The notes: a model not told the origin generated them from the letters alone. DNA of 64,000 nucleotides from Cohnella candidum (GCF_003713065.1 NZ_CP033433.1:3845001-3909000); one strand, 5' to 3'; positions 36,752 to 47,052 are shown, numbered from the stretch's first letter. Program-made: numbers and translations.

Positions 36752-37312
36752 TCATAACAGAAAAAGCAGCCCGAACGCAAATAGGATCACGCCGCCGAAC
36801 GCTTCGCCGTATCCTCCGAGGGAACGGCCGACCTTGCGTCCGAGCAGCAGGCCGAGCACGCTCATCAACCCTCCGAATAACCCGAACATCAACACCGTGA
36901 ACAGCAAATGCCCGGAAAACATGCCGAGCGACACGCCCACCGAAAATGAATCGATGCTGACGCTTAAGGAGAACACGATCAGTCCCCATCCGGTGCGATG
37001 GTCGATCGATTCTACCTGTTCCCCCCGCAGCGAACTGTACACCATATGCCCGCCCAGCAGCAGAAGCAACGCCCCAGCGGCAGACGTCGCCACGCCTCCG
37101 AGCAGCGAGCTCACGTATTGTCCCGTCACCATCCCGCCCAGCGGCATCAGGATGTGGAAGAGCGCGATGACGGAGCTTAGCTTGAGCACGTCCAAGAGCC
37201 TGACGCCCTTCATCCCGATGCCGATGCCCAGCGAAAAAGCGTCCATGCCCAAGGCGATCGCCATCAGCAGGATGGCGATCAGGTGGCCGGCGGACGCGGA
37301 CATCTCCAACAT
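36752..37312 (-). CDS. mntP: Manganese efflux pump MntP
   Basis: Membrane exporter of Mn(II), 186 residues with six helices. The two DUF204 halves show the key aspartates: ALGMDAFSLGIGIGMKG (first) and SVSIDSFSVGVSLGMF (second). Normal size. No yybP-ykoY manganese riboswitch is visible upstream. ATG 37312 follows GGGGG about nine bases upstream. Confidence 0.94.
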   Translation of the reverse strand: MLEMSASAGHLIAILLMAIALGMDAFSLGIGIGMKGVRLLDVLKLSSVIALFHILMPLGGMVTGQYVSSLLGGVATSAAGALLLLLGGHMVYSSLRGEQVESIDHRTGWGLIVFSLSVSIDSFSVGVSLGMFSGHLLFTVLMFGLFGGLMSVLGLLLGRKVGRSLGGYGEAFGGVILFAFGLLFLL

Positions 37313-37438
37313 TAGCTTATCCCCCCCGCGCGTTCCGGAAACGGCGGATGCCGATCGATCCCGGACGCGAAATCCGCCTTCGCTCTTTTCTGAGCATATG
37401 CGGACAAGAGGGGGAACATGACCCGCCGCGGGGACAGG

Positions 37439-38530
37439 TTACGGTTGGGGGACAGACCTCACGCGGCCGCCGGCGGCTTTGCGCATGCGGTTCATGAGCG
37501 CGGCTCCGATTCCCCGCTCGGGAAACCCTTCGGCGACGATGAAGTCGAGACCGAGCCTGTCGCATTCCCGAAGCGTCGCGTAAAGCTGCTGCGCCGCCGT
37601 CTCGGGCGCTTGCCTGGAGCCGCAGACGAGGATTTCGTCCGCTGCTCCCTCGTAGCGGCCGGCGTGCTCGCCTGCCGCGATGATGCCGACTTTGCGGCCT
37701 GCGTCCCGGGCTTGGCGCGCTGTTTCGCGTACCGCTTGGATCAGGGCGTCGTCGTTATCTGCCGTGATGAGCAGCATTTCGCCTTCGGGGGCGTAATGCG
37801 TGTATTTCACGCCGGGCGAGCGGGGCTGCTCCGCCGTTTGCGCTTCCGGAGCGCCTTCGGCCGCCGATTCGCCGCCGGTTTCGACGCGGGCTTCCGGACC
37901 GGCCGCTGCTTGCAGCTGCTCCGCGGTGACGCCGCCCGGTCTGAGGATGTGAATGACGCCGTCCAGCACCCGCACGACCGTGGACTCCAACCCCACCCCC
38001 GTGGGACCGCCGTCCAGCACGCCGTCGATCCTGCCATCAAGGTCTTCCATCACGTGGGCAGCGGCCGTCGGGCTCGGGCGACCGGACCGGTTCGCGCTCG
38101 GCGCGGCCAGCGGGCAGCCGGACAGCTCGATGAGCCGTCTGGCCGTTTCATGCGAGGGCATGCGCACCGCTACGGTGTCGAGACCCGCCGTGACGAGCGG
38201 GGACACGGCGACGGTCTTCGCAGGAAGCACGAGGGTCAGCGGTCCGGGCCAGAAAGCGCGAATGAGCTTTCTTTCCAGATCGTTGACCTGTTCCGCGAGC
38301 GAATCCAGCGCTTCTTCCGACGCCACATGCACGATCAGCGGGTTGTCGGACGGGCGGCCCTTGGCCTCGAAAATCCGCCGGACCGCGTCCGTGTTCCGCG
38401 CGTCGGCGCCGAGACCGTATACCGTCTCGGTCGGGAATGCAACAACGCCGCCGGCGGCGAGGGCCGCGGCGGCTTCTTTCAAGCCCGAGGACGATTCGTC
38501 GTCCGCCGGCCAATATTTCGTGTTCGTCAT
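37439..38530 (-). CDS. ywlC: Threonylcarbamoyl-AMP synthase (Sua5/YwlC)
   Basis: Makes threonylcarbamoyl-AMP for t6A37 of tRNAs, 363 residues. N-terminal YrdC domain: AGGVVAFPTETVYGLGADA, FEAKGRPSDNPLIVHV, WPGPLTLVL and PLAAPSANRSGRPSPTAA. From about residue 240 the extra Sua5 domain follows (SPGVKYTHYAPEGEMLLI), joined by an Ala/Glu linker. AAGGATGG lies ten bases before ATG 38530. Usual neighbour of spoIIR. Confidence 0.95.
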   Translation of the reverse strand: MTNTKYWPADDESSSGLKEAAAALAAGGVVAFPTETVYGLGADARNTDAVRRIFEAKGRPSDNPLIVHVASEEALDSLAEQVNDLERKLIRAFWPGPLTLVLPAKTVAVSPLVTAGLDTVAVRMPSHETARRLIELSGCPLAAPSANRSGRPSPTAAAHVMEDLDGRIDGVLDGGPTGVGLESTVVRVLDGVIHILRPGGVTAEQLQAAAGPEARVETGGESAAEGAPEAQTAEQPRSPGVKYTHYAPEGEMLLITADNDDALIQAVRETARQARDAGRKVGIIAAGEHAGRYEGAADEILVCGSRQAPETAAQQLYATLRECDRLGLDFIVAEGFPERGIGAALMNRMRKAAGGRVRSVPQP

Positions 38531-38617
38531 GGCGCGATATCCATCCTTGAGGTTTCTCGTCGCGATTATAGCATATTTTGGCGGGAGGCCGAAGCGCGAT
38601 GTCCGGGGGCGGCCGAT

Positions 38618-39421
38618 TTACGAGAAAATCGAGCCCAGGAACTCGCCGAATTTTTGCAGCAGCTCCCACAGGAAGAACCGGGGCTTCGGTTTGTCGGCGT
38701 CGCTGTCGGCATCGGCCGCTTTGCCGGCTGCATCGTCGTTTGCGTTCGCTTGTGCGGAAGCTAATCTCACAGAAGTTTTAACCGGTGTTTTCGTGGATGC
38801 TTTGCCGACCGTCGCTTGGGCTTCCGCCGGTTTGGCCGTAGCGGCTTCTTCCGATTTCGTCGCCGCGGTCAGGCACAGCGGAGGAAACAACACGCACCAC
38901 CAGTTGGCACCTTGCGCCCCGCCCAGTGAGATCCGCAGCGCTTCATAGTTGCCGGATGGGTAGCTGCGTCCTTCGAACGTTTTTTCCGGAAAAGGCACCT
39001 TAGCCAGCTCCGTTGCGGCGCCATAATCCACGCCCCACTCTTGCAGCGTTTGGTCGGCCGTTTGCTGAATTTCATTCAAGTGGGAGGCGATCAACGCACG
39101 AGCTTGTTCATGGGTCCCCGGCATCGGTCCCCAAGACAAAATAAGCGCCTCCACCCGGTCGCGAACATCGCGCTTCACCTTCTGATCGAAGTCCGAGTCG
39201 GAATTGGCCAAAATGCGGATGCGGATCGCGTCCGGCGGAATCGCGGTTTCCTCATCTTCTGAGGAGGAGGCTTGAGCCGCAGCTCCCATAGTGGAAGACA
39301 ACAACGGCACTAGGATCAAGCATACAAGGACGGCTTTCGCCGCAGCCTGGAAATTCAAGTTCGGGAAGATGGCAGCAAACTTCGTACGGATAAAAGTAAA
39401 ATGATGGCCTTGACGTCGCAT
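38618..39421 (-). CDS. spoIIR: Stage II sporulation protein R
   Basis: Secreted forespore signal (made under sigma-F) that triggers pro-sigma-E processing by SpoIIGA in the mother cell. 267 residues: a signal/anchor helix (AAKAVLVCLILVPLLSSTMG), then the conserved domain IRIRILANSDSDFDQKVKRDVRD, KTFEGRSYPSGNYEALRISLG and GANWWCVLFPPLCL. An Ala/Lys/Asp-rich linker (about residues 195-245) precedes the final FLWELLQKFGEFLGSIF. The gene marks the organism as an endospore former. Confidence 0.93.
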   Translation of the reverse strand: MRRQGHHFTFIRTKFAAIFPNLNFQAAAKAVLVCLILVPLLSSTMGAAAQASSSEDEETAIPPDAIRIRILANSDSDFDQKVKRDVRDRVEALILSWGPMPGTHEQARALIASHLNEIQQTADQTLQEWGVDYGAATELAKVPFPEKTFEGRSYPSGNYEALRISLGGAQGANWWCVLFPPLCLTAATKSEEAATAKPAEAQATVGKASTKTPVKTSVRLASAQANANDDAAGKAADADSDADKPKPRFFLWELLQKFGEFLGSIFS

Positions 39422-39484
39422 AGGGATTCTCTCTCCTTGAGCACCCGTCGGCGCTCGCTATGCGTTCCGGAACGTCTTAGCCAT

Positions 39485-39494
39485 CATTATGTCC
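39485..39494 (-). promoter_or_regulatory. Candidate sigma-F -10 of spoIIR
   Basis: Reverse-strand GGACATAATG fits the sigma-F/G -10 GGnnAnAnT. The matching -35 at 15 bp is not convincing. The start would be about 57 nt before spoIIR. Confidence 0.4.
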
Positions 39495-39541
39495 AGTCGG
39501 CGAATCTATAAACCTAGCAAATCGGAAAAAGGGAGGGGCGC

Positions 39542-40444
39542 TTACCTCACGGCGATGACGTGCCGGTTGATGCCGGCGTAGTCGACGACGAAGCGGATGC
39601 GCTCCCAGTCCGCCGCTTCACGCAGCAGCGCCGCGACGTCCTCCGCTTGGCCGGCGCCGACTTCCCAGGCGACGATCTGAGGTAGCTGCGGGAGCCGCCC
39701 AAGCTGCTCCGCCATCCGGCGGTACGGCGTCAAGCCGTCATCTCCGCCGTCGAGCGCCAGATGCGGCTCGAAATCGCGGACTTCCCGCTGCAAGTCGGGC
39801 ATTTCGCCGGATGCGATGTACGGCGGGTTGGAGACGAGCACGTCGATCGGCTCCCCTCCCGCTTCCGCCATGAACGGTTCGAGCAGGTCTCCCTGCACGA
39901 ACCGGATCCGCTCCTCCGCGCCCAGCAGAGCCGCTGCGTTGCGCTTCGCCATCCCCAGCGCGTCCGCGGACAAATCGCTGGCGGTCACCCGCCACGTCGG
40001 CCGCTCGGCCGCCAGCGTCACCGACAGAGCGCCGCTGCCGGTCCCGACGTCGAGCACGCGCGGAACCGCGCCGCTGCCTGCCGGCCACTGCCTGTCCGCC
40101 TCAAGCAGCACCGCTTCCGCGAGCAGCTCCGTCTCCGGCCGCGGAATCAACACCTGCGGTCCGACTTCGAACCGCCGCCCATAAAAATACTGCTCCCCCG
40201 TCACATACTGCACGGGTTCGCCGCTCCCCCTGCGGCGCAGCAGCTCCTCCCACGCCGCATCCAACCCGGCGCCCGCCGGCCACGGCTCGCGCCAATCCCT
40301 GAGCAGCTCGGCCTTGCTCTTGCCGAGCAAATGCAAAAGAAGAAGCTCCGCGTCCGCGGCCGCTTCTTCCACTCCTGCTTGCTCCAATCTCGCTTTCGTT
40401 TGGGACCATGCGTCCCGCAGCGTCTTCCTCGTCTCCGCGCTCAA
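39542..40444 (-). CDS. prmC: Release factor glutamine methyltransferase
   Basis: Methylates the GGQ glutamine of release factors using SAM; 300 residues. SAM site VLDVGTGSGALSVTLA and the catalytic VSNPPYIASG (NPPY) motif are intact. The N-terminal helical domain has the ELLLLHLLGKSKAELL block. It lies 32 bp after its substrate gene prfA. Confidence 0.95.
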   Translation of the reverse strand: MSAETRKTLRDAWSQTKARLEQAGVEEAAADAELLLLHLLGKSKAELLRDWREPWPAGAGLDAAWEELLRRRGSGEPVQYVTGEQYFYGRRFEVGPQVLIPRPETELLAEAVLLEADRQWPAGSGAVPRVLDVGTGSGALSVTLAAERPTWRVTASDLSADALGMAKRNAAALLGAEERIRFVQGDLLEPFMAEAGGEPIDVLVSNPPYIASGEMPDLQREVRDFEPHLALDGGDDGLTPYRRMAEQLGRLPQLPQIVAWEVGAGQAEDVAALLREAADWERIRFVVDYAGINRHVIAVR

Positions 40445-40476
40445 ACCGGGAGCCCCCTTGCGTTCTATCCGGGCGA

Positions 40477-41550
40477 TCAGCCCATGTTCTCGCGTTCGAG
40501 CACCGCTTGCTGCTCGGCGAGCGTCAGCGTCTGCACGATTTCTTCCATGTCGCCGTTCAGCACGGAATCGAGCCGGTGAAGCGTCAGCCCGATCCGATGG
40601 TCGGTTACCCGGCTTTGCGGGAAATTGTACGTCCGGATCCGTTCGGACCGGTCGCCGGTTCCGATCTTCTCGCGGCGTTCGCCCGCGTACTTGGCTTCCT
40701 CTTCTTGCATCTTGATGTCCATGATGCGGGCGCGCAGCACTTGCAGCGCTTTGGCCTTGTTATCGTTCTGCGATTTGCCGTCCTGGCACGTCGCTATAAT
40801 GCCGGTCGGGATGTGCATCACGCGCACGGCCGACTTCGTCGTGTTGACGGACTGTCCGCCGGCGCCGCTGGAGCAGAACGTATCGACTCGAATATCCTTG
40901 TCGAGGATTTCGATGTCGAGTTCCTCCGCCTCCGGCATGACGACGACCGTGGACGTGGAAGTATGGATGCGCCCGCCGGATTCCGTTTCCGGAACCCGCT
41001 GCACGCGGTGCGCCCCGCTCTCGTATTTCATTTTGCGGTAAGCATCGGAACCGGATACTTGGAAAATGACTTCCTTGAATCCGCCGAGATCGCTGACGTT
41101 CGCCTCCAGCAGCTCCGTGCGCCAGCCTTGGCTGTCCGCGTATTTGGCGTACATCCGGTACAGATCCGCCGCGAACAGGTTGGCTTCCTCGCCGCCGGCG
41201 GCGCCGCGGATTTCCACGATGACGTTTTTGCCGTCGTTGGGATCCTTGGGCAGCAGCAGGATACGGACGCGGTCTTCCAGCTCCGCGCGCCGCTCATCCA
41301 GCTCATCGATCTCCAGCTTAACCATTTCGCGCATTTCGTCGTCCAACTTTTCTTCGAGCATCGCCTTGGCGCCGGCCAATTGCTCCAGCACCGTTTTATA
41401 TTCCTGATAGCCCTGGTACGCTTCCTCAAGGCCGGATTGTTCCTTCGCATAAGAACGAAGCCGCGCGGAGTCGTTCACCACGTCGGGATCGCACAGCAGC
41501 TCGCTCAACTTTTCGTATCGATCCGCCAAAGCTTGCAGACGGTCCAGCAC
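40477..41550 (-). CDS. prfA: Peptide chain release factor 1
   Basis: Terminates translation at UAA and UAG, 357 residues. GGQ motif in [19 protein letters not shown], and the domain 2-4 blocks [16 protein letters not shown] and [19 protein letters not shown]. Start is GTG 41550 with GAGGAGAA just upstream. First gene of the prfA-prmC unit, with an extended -10 promoter at 41610. Confidence 0.98.
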   Translation of the reverse strand: MLDRLQALADRYEKLSELLCDPDVVNDSARLRSYAKEQSGLEEAYQGYQEYKTVLEQLAGAKAMLEEKLDDEMREMVKLEIDELDERRAELEDRVRILLLPKDPNDGKNVIVEIRGAAGGEEANLFAADLYRMYAKYADSQGWRTELLEANVSDLGGFKEVIFQVSGSDAYRKMKYESGAHRVQRVPETESGGRIHTSTSTVVVMPEAEELDIEILDKDIRVDTFCSSGAGGQSVNTTKSAVRVMHIPTGIIATCQDGKSQNDNKAKALQVLRARIMDIKMQEEEAKYAGERREKIGTGDRSERIRTYNFPQSRVTDHRIGLTLHRLDSVLNGDMEEIVQTLTLAEQQAVLERENMG

Positions 41551-41609
41551 TTCTCCTCAACCTCCGTTGTTTGCCGCACCATTCATGATGCGTCGGTTTT
41601 GCAACCTTT

Positions 41610-41618
41610 ATTATATCA
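41610..41618 (-). promoter_or_regulatory. Extended -10 promoter of prfA
   Basis: Reverse-strand TGATATAAT (41618-41610), a perfect extended -10, about 60 bp before the start codon. No good -35. Confidence 0.55.
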
Positions 41619-41745
41619 CATCCTTGCAAGTGATTGATGCCCGGTTCCCGGCAGAAAGATTGCGTGGCAATCTACGGCCCGAATCTTTAAAATAGACGCA
41701 TAAAGACGCGAAAATGCACGGAAACCTGCAGGGAAGGTGAAATTG

Positions 41746-42204
41746 GTGTCGGAACTGAACATTCGGGAAGTGGCGCCGGGCGACCCGGAATTGGCCTATC
41801 TCATCGGTAAGTTGGACGAGGACTTACGGGCCAGATATCCGCATGAAACGATTTACGGCGTGGACTTTGGCGATCCGAAGGTCCGCAAAATGACGTTCGT
41901 CGTCGCCCGCGCGGACGGCCAACCCGTGGGCTGCGGCGGCATTCGTCCGTTGGACGGTTCACAGGCGGAGCTCAAACGGTTTTTCGTGGATTTGGCCTAC
42001 CGGGGGAGCGGCATCGCCAAGGAGATGCTGGACGCGCTCGAAAACGCCGCCCGCCGCCGCGGCTTCGCCGACCTGCTGCTGGAAACCGGCGTTAGGCAGC
42101 CGGAGGCGATCCGATTCTATGAGAAAAACGGCTACCATCGCATCGAGCCGTTCGGGGAGTACGCAGGTGACGAGCTGAGCGTCTGCTACCGGAAAACCTT
42201 ATGA
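41746..42204 (+). CDS. GNAT-family N-acetyltransferase
   Basis: Acetyl-CoA-dependent transferase of 152 residues; acceptor unknown. Motifs: VGCGGIRPL (beta4), the acetyl-CoA loop DLAYRGSGIAKEMLDALE and the final ETGVRQPEAIRFYEKNGYHRI. GTG 41746 has GGGAAGG eight bases upstream; the GTG three codons earlier abuts that site. The stop overlaps the WYL regulator start by four bases, so they form an operon. Confidence 0.88.
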   Translation: MSELNIREVAPGDPELAYLIGKLDEDLRARYPHETIYGVDFGDPKVRKMTFVVARADGQPVGCGGIRPLDGSQAELKRFFVDLAYRGSGIAKEMLDALENAARRRGFADLLLETGVRQPEAIRFYEKNGYHRIEPFGEYAGDELSVCYRKTL

Positions 42205-43142
42205 AGCTCGACCGCCTGCTCGCCATTACGATGCTGCTGCTCAACCGCAAGCGTGTCAGCGCCAAAGAACTGTCGGACCGCTTCGAGGTTTCCCTGCGAA
42301 CGATTTACCGCGACGTGGAAACGATCCAATTCGCCGGCATCCCCGTCGTGTCCTATGCCGGCACCTCCGGCGGGTACGAAATCGCGGACCGATACCGGCT
42401 CGACCGTCAGGTTCTCTCGTTCGAGGAACTGGGCTCGATCGTCATCGCCCTGCGCGGCATCCGCTCGACGCTGGAAGACCGGGAAATCGAGCCCTTGCTC
42501 GACAAGGTCGGCGCGATGCTGGGCAAGTCCGAGCACGAACGGCTGGGGGAAACGTCGGAGCATCTCTCAATCGACATCAACCCTTGGAGCCGGGGACAAG
42601 AGGATAAAGAGAAGCTGGCCGGCCTGCGGGATGCGATTCGAGACCGTCGAATCATCTCTTTCGCTTACGTCAGCGGAGACGGCGACCAAACCACACGGTC
42701 CTGCGAGCCGATGAAGCTGGTGCTTAAAGGCTACGTCTGGTATTTGTACGGCTATTGTTTATTGCGCGAGGATTTCCGGATTTTCCGGCTGTCGAGAATC
42801 CGGGAGCTGGCGGTCACGGGTCCCTCTTTCGTGAGAAGGGAGCTGCCGCCGAGCGGGGACTATCTCAGATGGGAGCACCGGATCCACGGCAACATGATCG
42901 ATCTGGTGCTGCATTTCGGGCCGAGGTCACGGGCTAAGGCGGTGGACGCTTTCGGGGCGGACGCCATCGAGGATTTGCCGGACGGCTCCTTTCTCGTGCG
43001 GGCATCACGTCCGGACGAGCCGTGGCTGTACGGTCACCTGCTCGGTTTCGGAGCTGACGTGAAGGTGTTGGAGCCGCGGGAAGCGGCCGAGACGATGCGG
43101 AAGAAAGCCGAAGAAATTTTGAACCTGTACGCGGATCGCTGA
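42201..43142 (+). CDS. YafY-type HTH/WYL transcriptional regulator
   Basis: 313 residues. N-terminal winged helix (LNRKRVSAKELSDRFEVSLR then TIYRDVETIQ), followed by a WYL domain (about residues 145-215) with ISFAYVSGDGDQ, VLKGYVWYLYGYC and FRIFRLSRI. Such regulators often govern an adjacent DinB gene, as here. A perfect 8-2-8 palindrome overlaps its stop codon. Confidence 0.9.
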   Translation: MKLDRLLAITMLLLNRKRVSAKELSDRFEVSLRTIYRDVETIQFAGIPVVSYAGTSGGYEIADRYRLDRQVLSFEELGSIVIALRGIRSTLEDREIEPLLDKVGAMLGKSEHERLGETSEHLSIDINPWSRGQEDKEKLAGLRDAIRDRRIISFAYVSGDGDQTTRSCEPMKLVLKGYVWYLYGYCLLREDFRIFRLSRIRELAVTGPSFVRRELPPSGDYLRWEHRIHGNMIDLVLHFGPRSRAKAVDAFGADAIEDLPDGSFLVRASRPDEPWLYGHLLGFGADVKVLEPREAAETMRKKAEEILNLYADR

Positions 43143-43156
43143 CAGCCTGCTGTCAG
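43139..43156. promoter_or_regulatory. Palindrome CTGACAGC-CT-GCTGTCAG
   Basis: A perfect 8-2-8 inverted repeat covering the WYL regulator stop and followed by a CTTTTTG stretch. It may be an operator for the WYL regulator at dinB, a weak terminator, or both. Confidence 0.5.
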
Positions 43157-43230
43157 TGGTCTTTTTGTATGCTGTTGTCGTGATGTCCGCTTGGCGGCAT
43201 CCAACCTATCGGAGAACGGGAGGAATACAC

Positions 43231-43734
43231 ATGTTTCACACGATCGAAGAATTCATGAAAGAGTGGAACCACGAGTCCGCATCCACCAAAAAACTTTTCG
43301 CCGCCCTGACGGACGAAGCCCTGAACCAGCAGGTCGGCGCGGGGCGCCGGACGATCGGTCGTCTCGCTTCCCACTTGATCGTATCCCCTCACGAGATGCT
43401 GACCCGGACGGGCCTTCATTTCGAAGCCCCATTCGGCTACGACCATGTTCCCGCCTCCGCTGCCGAGATCGTCGAGGCATACCGGATCGCCGAACAATCC
43501 ATGCGGGAAGCGATCCGGACTCAATGGACCGACGAAAATCTAAGGGATGTCCACGACATGTACGGCGAGCAATGGTCGAATGCCGTGACGCTGAGAGTCG
43601 TCATCCAGCACGAGGTCCATCACCGCGCCCAAATGACCGTGCTGATGCGGCAAGCCGGCCTCAAGATCCCGGGCATGTACGGTCCCGTATACGAGGAATG
43701 GGAAGAATTCGGCATGAAGCCGCCCGTCGTTTGA
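43231..43734 (+). CDS. DinB-family protein
   Basis: Four-helix DinB/YfiT-like metalloprotein, 167 residues, possibly a thiol (bacillithiol) transferase. The metal-ligand histidines fit SHLIVSPHEML (about residue 51) and the late VIQHEVHHRAQMTVLMRQAG motif. ATG 43231 follows GGGAGGA by seven bases; the frame is open further upstream but without a good site. Convergent with the next gene. Confidence 0.9.
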   Translation: MFHTIEEFMKEWNHESASTKKLFAALTDEALNQQVGAGRRTIGRLASHLIVSPHEMLTRTGLHFEAPFGYDHVPASAAEIVEAYRIAEQSMREAIRTQWTDENLRDVHDMYGEQWSNAVTLRVVIQHEVHHRAQMTVLMRQAGLKIPGMYGPVYEEWEEFGMKPPVV

Positions 43735-43736
43735 AA

Positions 43737-43780
43737 AAAGGCAGTCCGTTTTCCGCCTTGGCGGCTTCCGGACTGCCTTT
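43737..43780. terminator. Bidirectional terminator
   Basis: AAAGGCAGTCCG (43737-43748) pairs perfectly with CGGACTGCCTTT (43769-43780), with an inner GCC/GGC stem, between two convergent genes. Confidence 0.9.
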
Positions 43781-43782
43781 GT

Positions 43783-44613
43783 TTATTTGCCGGGAGCGAC
43801 GTCGTCCAACACGACGATCGTGTCGATCGGGGCTTGCGGCGGGATGCTCTTCGAGACGGCCGGCCCGTAATACGCCCGGATCCGCATGCCTTTCTTGAGA
43901 TCGGTCCAAGAGAGCGGGTCGCCTTTCGAGGAGATGACCGTGGATTCTTTGCCGGCGTTCAGGACGAGATCGGTATGGAACTCATTGCCTTCTCCGGTGC
44001 CGAGAATAAGAGAAGTCCCTTCGTCGGTAATCCGAATATCGCCGAGCTTGTCTTCGCGGATAAGCCTTTGCGTTCCCACGACGATATTCTGCGCGAATGC
44101 GCTTCCTGGCAGGCTAGCCGACACGAAAGGTCCGTAATCGACCGCGACGTGAACGCCGGGCTTGAGCGCATCCAATCCGGCCGGACGGCCCTCTTCATCC
44201 GTGATAACGGATGATTTAGCGTTCGCATGGAATATCATCCGCCTGTTGGCATCGTTTGGCGACCGCCCGAGGAAATCGAACCTCACCCTGCCGTCTCCTT
44301 CTTGCTCTACGCTCGTGATAACGCCGTTGTCCTTAAAAAATGTGGATTCATCCTCCAGCAGCACCACCTTGTGTTCCTCAACCCAAGTGATTTTATACCC
44401 GAACTTCTGCGCAACCTCCCGCGCCGGCAGGTAAGCTTTGCCATCGATGAATACGGGTACCATGCCCGAGTCGAGTCCGCCCACGACGACCATCACGTCC
44501 TTGCGCAGAAGCCCGCTCACTTTCGAGGTCAAGCCAGAAGCGCCGGCGGCAGCCGTCACGGTGAGCAGTCCCGCCGCGGTCAGCACCAGTACCGTTCGAA
44601 TCCTTTTCCTCAT
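43783..44613 (-). CDS. Secreted copper-amine-oxidase N-terminal-like domain protein
   Basis: Exported protein of 276 residues with a signal peptide (MRKRIRTVLVLTAAGLLTVT). From about residue 50 there is a stalk domain, VPVFIDGKAYLPAREVAQKF then GYKITWVEE, as in proteins labelled copper amine oxidase N-terminal domain in Paenibacillus. It is not an oxidase. Two beta-rich repeats follow, each with HADLGPG-like 'DALKPGVHVAVDYGPFVSAS' and 'DLKKGMRIRAYYGPAVSKS' elements, indicating an internal duplication. Start 44613 has AGGGAG upstream. Possibly a wall-binding or surface protein. Confidence 0.82.
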   Translation of the reverse strand: MRKRIRTVLVLTAAGLLTVTAAAGASGLTSKVSGLLRKDVMVVVGGLDSGMVPVFIDGKAYLPAREVAQKFGYKITWVEEHKVVLLEDESTFFKDNGVITSVEQEGDGRVRFDFLGRSPNDANRRMIFHANAKSSVITDEEGRPAGLDALKPGVHVAVDYGPFVSASLPGSAFAQNIVVGTQRLIREDKLGDIRITDEGTSLILGTGEGNEFHTDLVLNAGKESTVISSKGDPLSWTDLKKGMRIRAYYGPAVSKSIPPQAPIDTIVVLDDVAPGK

Positions 44614-44701
44614 CCCCACGCACTCCCTTTTCGATGGATTTTCGCCCATAATATTCCATTCATTCTAACGGATACGAAGCCGAAAAGTTGCTAGACAAAA
44701 C

Positions 44702-44723
44702 AAAAAAGCGGCCCGAAGGCCGC
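44702..44723 (-). terminator. Terminator of ychF
   Basis: GCGGCC (44723-44718) and GGCCGC (44713-44708) on the reverse strand are followed by six T (44707-44702), 24 bp after the ychF stop. Confidence 0.85.
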
Positions 44724-44746
44724 CCCTAAGCACTGTAACGCTGCGA

Positions 44747-45847
<1,101 letters not shown>

Positions 45848-45953
45848 TGATTAGACCACTCCTCTACAATTCTCAGCACATTATATCGCAGATTGCGAAC
45901 GCCCGCCATTGTCCGATCCGGCATCTCCTTCTCGAAAGCCTCGAATGCGCATG

Positions 45954-45986
45954 AAAAAAGCCGGGCTCCCGTGCGGGGAGCCCGGC
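45954..45986 (-). terminator. Terminator of the 45999 gene
   Basis: GCCGGGCTCCCC pairs with GGGAGCCCGGC on the reverse strand (45986-45960), followed by six T (45959-45954). Confidence 0.9.
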
Positions 45987-45998
45987 GCGTCAGGCCGG

Positions 45999-46205
45999 TC
46001 AATAGGCGGAGGCGGATCGGCGCCGGCGGATCATCCATTCGCTCGCCTGCCGGATCGCTTGGTCGTCCTGACGGCGGCCGCTCTGCTGCTCCAGCAGGTC
46101 GATCCATTGCACGACTCCGTCGTAATCGAAAGGCGTCAATTTATTTTGTTCCAGCGCGGCTTGGGCCACCGCCCGGATCATCGGAATACGGATGAAACGA
46201 ACCAC
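45999..46205 (-). CDS. Small conserved-looking basic protein, unknown
   Basis: 68 residues, mainly helical, with no signal peptide or membrane segment. Sequence VVQWIDLLEQQSGRRQDD and a C-terminal basic run MIRRRRSASAY stand out. Start is GTG 46205 with AAGGAG nine bases upstream; a strong terminator lies 13 bp after the stop, so it is a real transcription unit. I do not recognise the family; it may be a DNA- or RNA-associated small protein. Confidence 0.7.
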   Translation of the reverse strand: MVRFIRIPMIRAVAQAALEQNKLTPFDYDGVVQWIDLLEQQSGRRQDDQAIRQASEWMIRRRRSASAY

Positions 46206-46248
46206 GGATCCACGCTCCTTTTGGATCCGATATTACCATAAATTGGGC

Positions 46249-47052
46249 TTAGGCGCCACTGGCATTCGCTTCTTCGCCCAAGTGCTCGCCGGCCAGCCGC
46301 TGCACCGTGTTCACCTGCTCCTGGAAGATTCCTTCGAACAAGACGCCGTAAAGCTCGCACAGCAGCTCGACCTCGCGGCTCATCGCCTGGATGCCGTCCA
46401 CGGTCAGCACGACCCAGGTGCTCACCGGCACGCAAATGAGCGAAGCGTAGGGCGATTTCGAGTCATGGTTCGGTTCCCAGTCGTCGTCTTCGGTGACGTC
46501 GTCGACATGGATCATCTGCCTTTTGCGCAGGCATCGGCCGGCGATCGATCGATGGATGTGGAGCCTGCGGTTGCCGGGATGCGTTTTGGGAAACCCCGAG
46601 CTCGCGAACACCAGAAGCAGCTCCTCTTCCTGCTGCACCCAAAGCGCGCAGCGGTGGCGTCCGCCCGCGCTGACCTTGATGTCCGACGAGAGCGTGTCGA
46701 GGCACCGCTGCGCGAGCGATTCGATCTCGTTCATCCGCGTCATCAGGTTCAGGTGGGAGCGCAGCGCGTTCAGCTGATGCAGCAAGGGACTCAGGTTGCC
46801 GCAAGCCGTCGCCAGCTGGGAGGCCACGTTGTCCTGCCTCTCCGCGCGCCGGATCGCTTCATGCAGCCTGTCATGCAGCTGCTCGATGCGCCGGTCGCGG
46901 CTCATGATGCTGTGCATCGCCCTCGTAATCCTGGAAGCTCCGAACAAGGTCATTCCGAAAAAGATGATGAGCACCAAGAGAAACAATACCGCGGACACGC
47001 TGTAAAACCAAGGCGGCAGCTTGTCCAGGATTCCTTTCAAAAAACCGTCCAT
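46249..47052 (-). CDS. Membrane-anchored GAF-like sensor protein
   Basis: 267 residues. One N-terminal membrane helix (WFYSVSAVLFLLVLIIFFGM), a coiled-coil stretch (about residues 45-110) and a GAF-type domain ending about residue 240: RRLHIHRSIAGRCLRKRQMI, VDDVTEDDDWEP, YASLICVPV. No histidine-kinase, GGDEF or other output domain follows, so it may act through a partner. GGGGGGAG lies three bases before the ATG. Ligand unknown. Confidence 0.75.
   Translation of the reverse strand: MDGFLKGILDKLPPWFYSVSAVLFLLVLIIFFGMTLFGASRITRAMHSIMSRDRRIEQLHDRLHEAIRRAERQDNVASQLATACGNLSPLLHQLNALRSHLNLMTRMNEIESLAQRCLDTLSSDIKVSAGGRHRCALWVQQEEELLLVFASSGFPKTHPGNRRLHIHRSIAGRCLRKRQMIHVDDVTEDDDWEPNHDSKSPYASLICVPVSTWVVLTVDGIQAMSREVELLCELYGVLFEGIFQEQVNTVQRLAGEHLGEEANASGA

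Noticed and set aside
36131-37312. Manganese riboswitch (yybP-ykoY) for mntP
   Set aside because: Only 126 bp lie between ywlC and mntP and no matching elements were seen.
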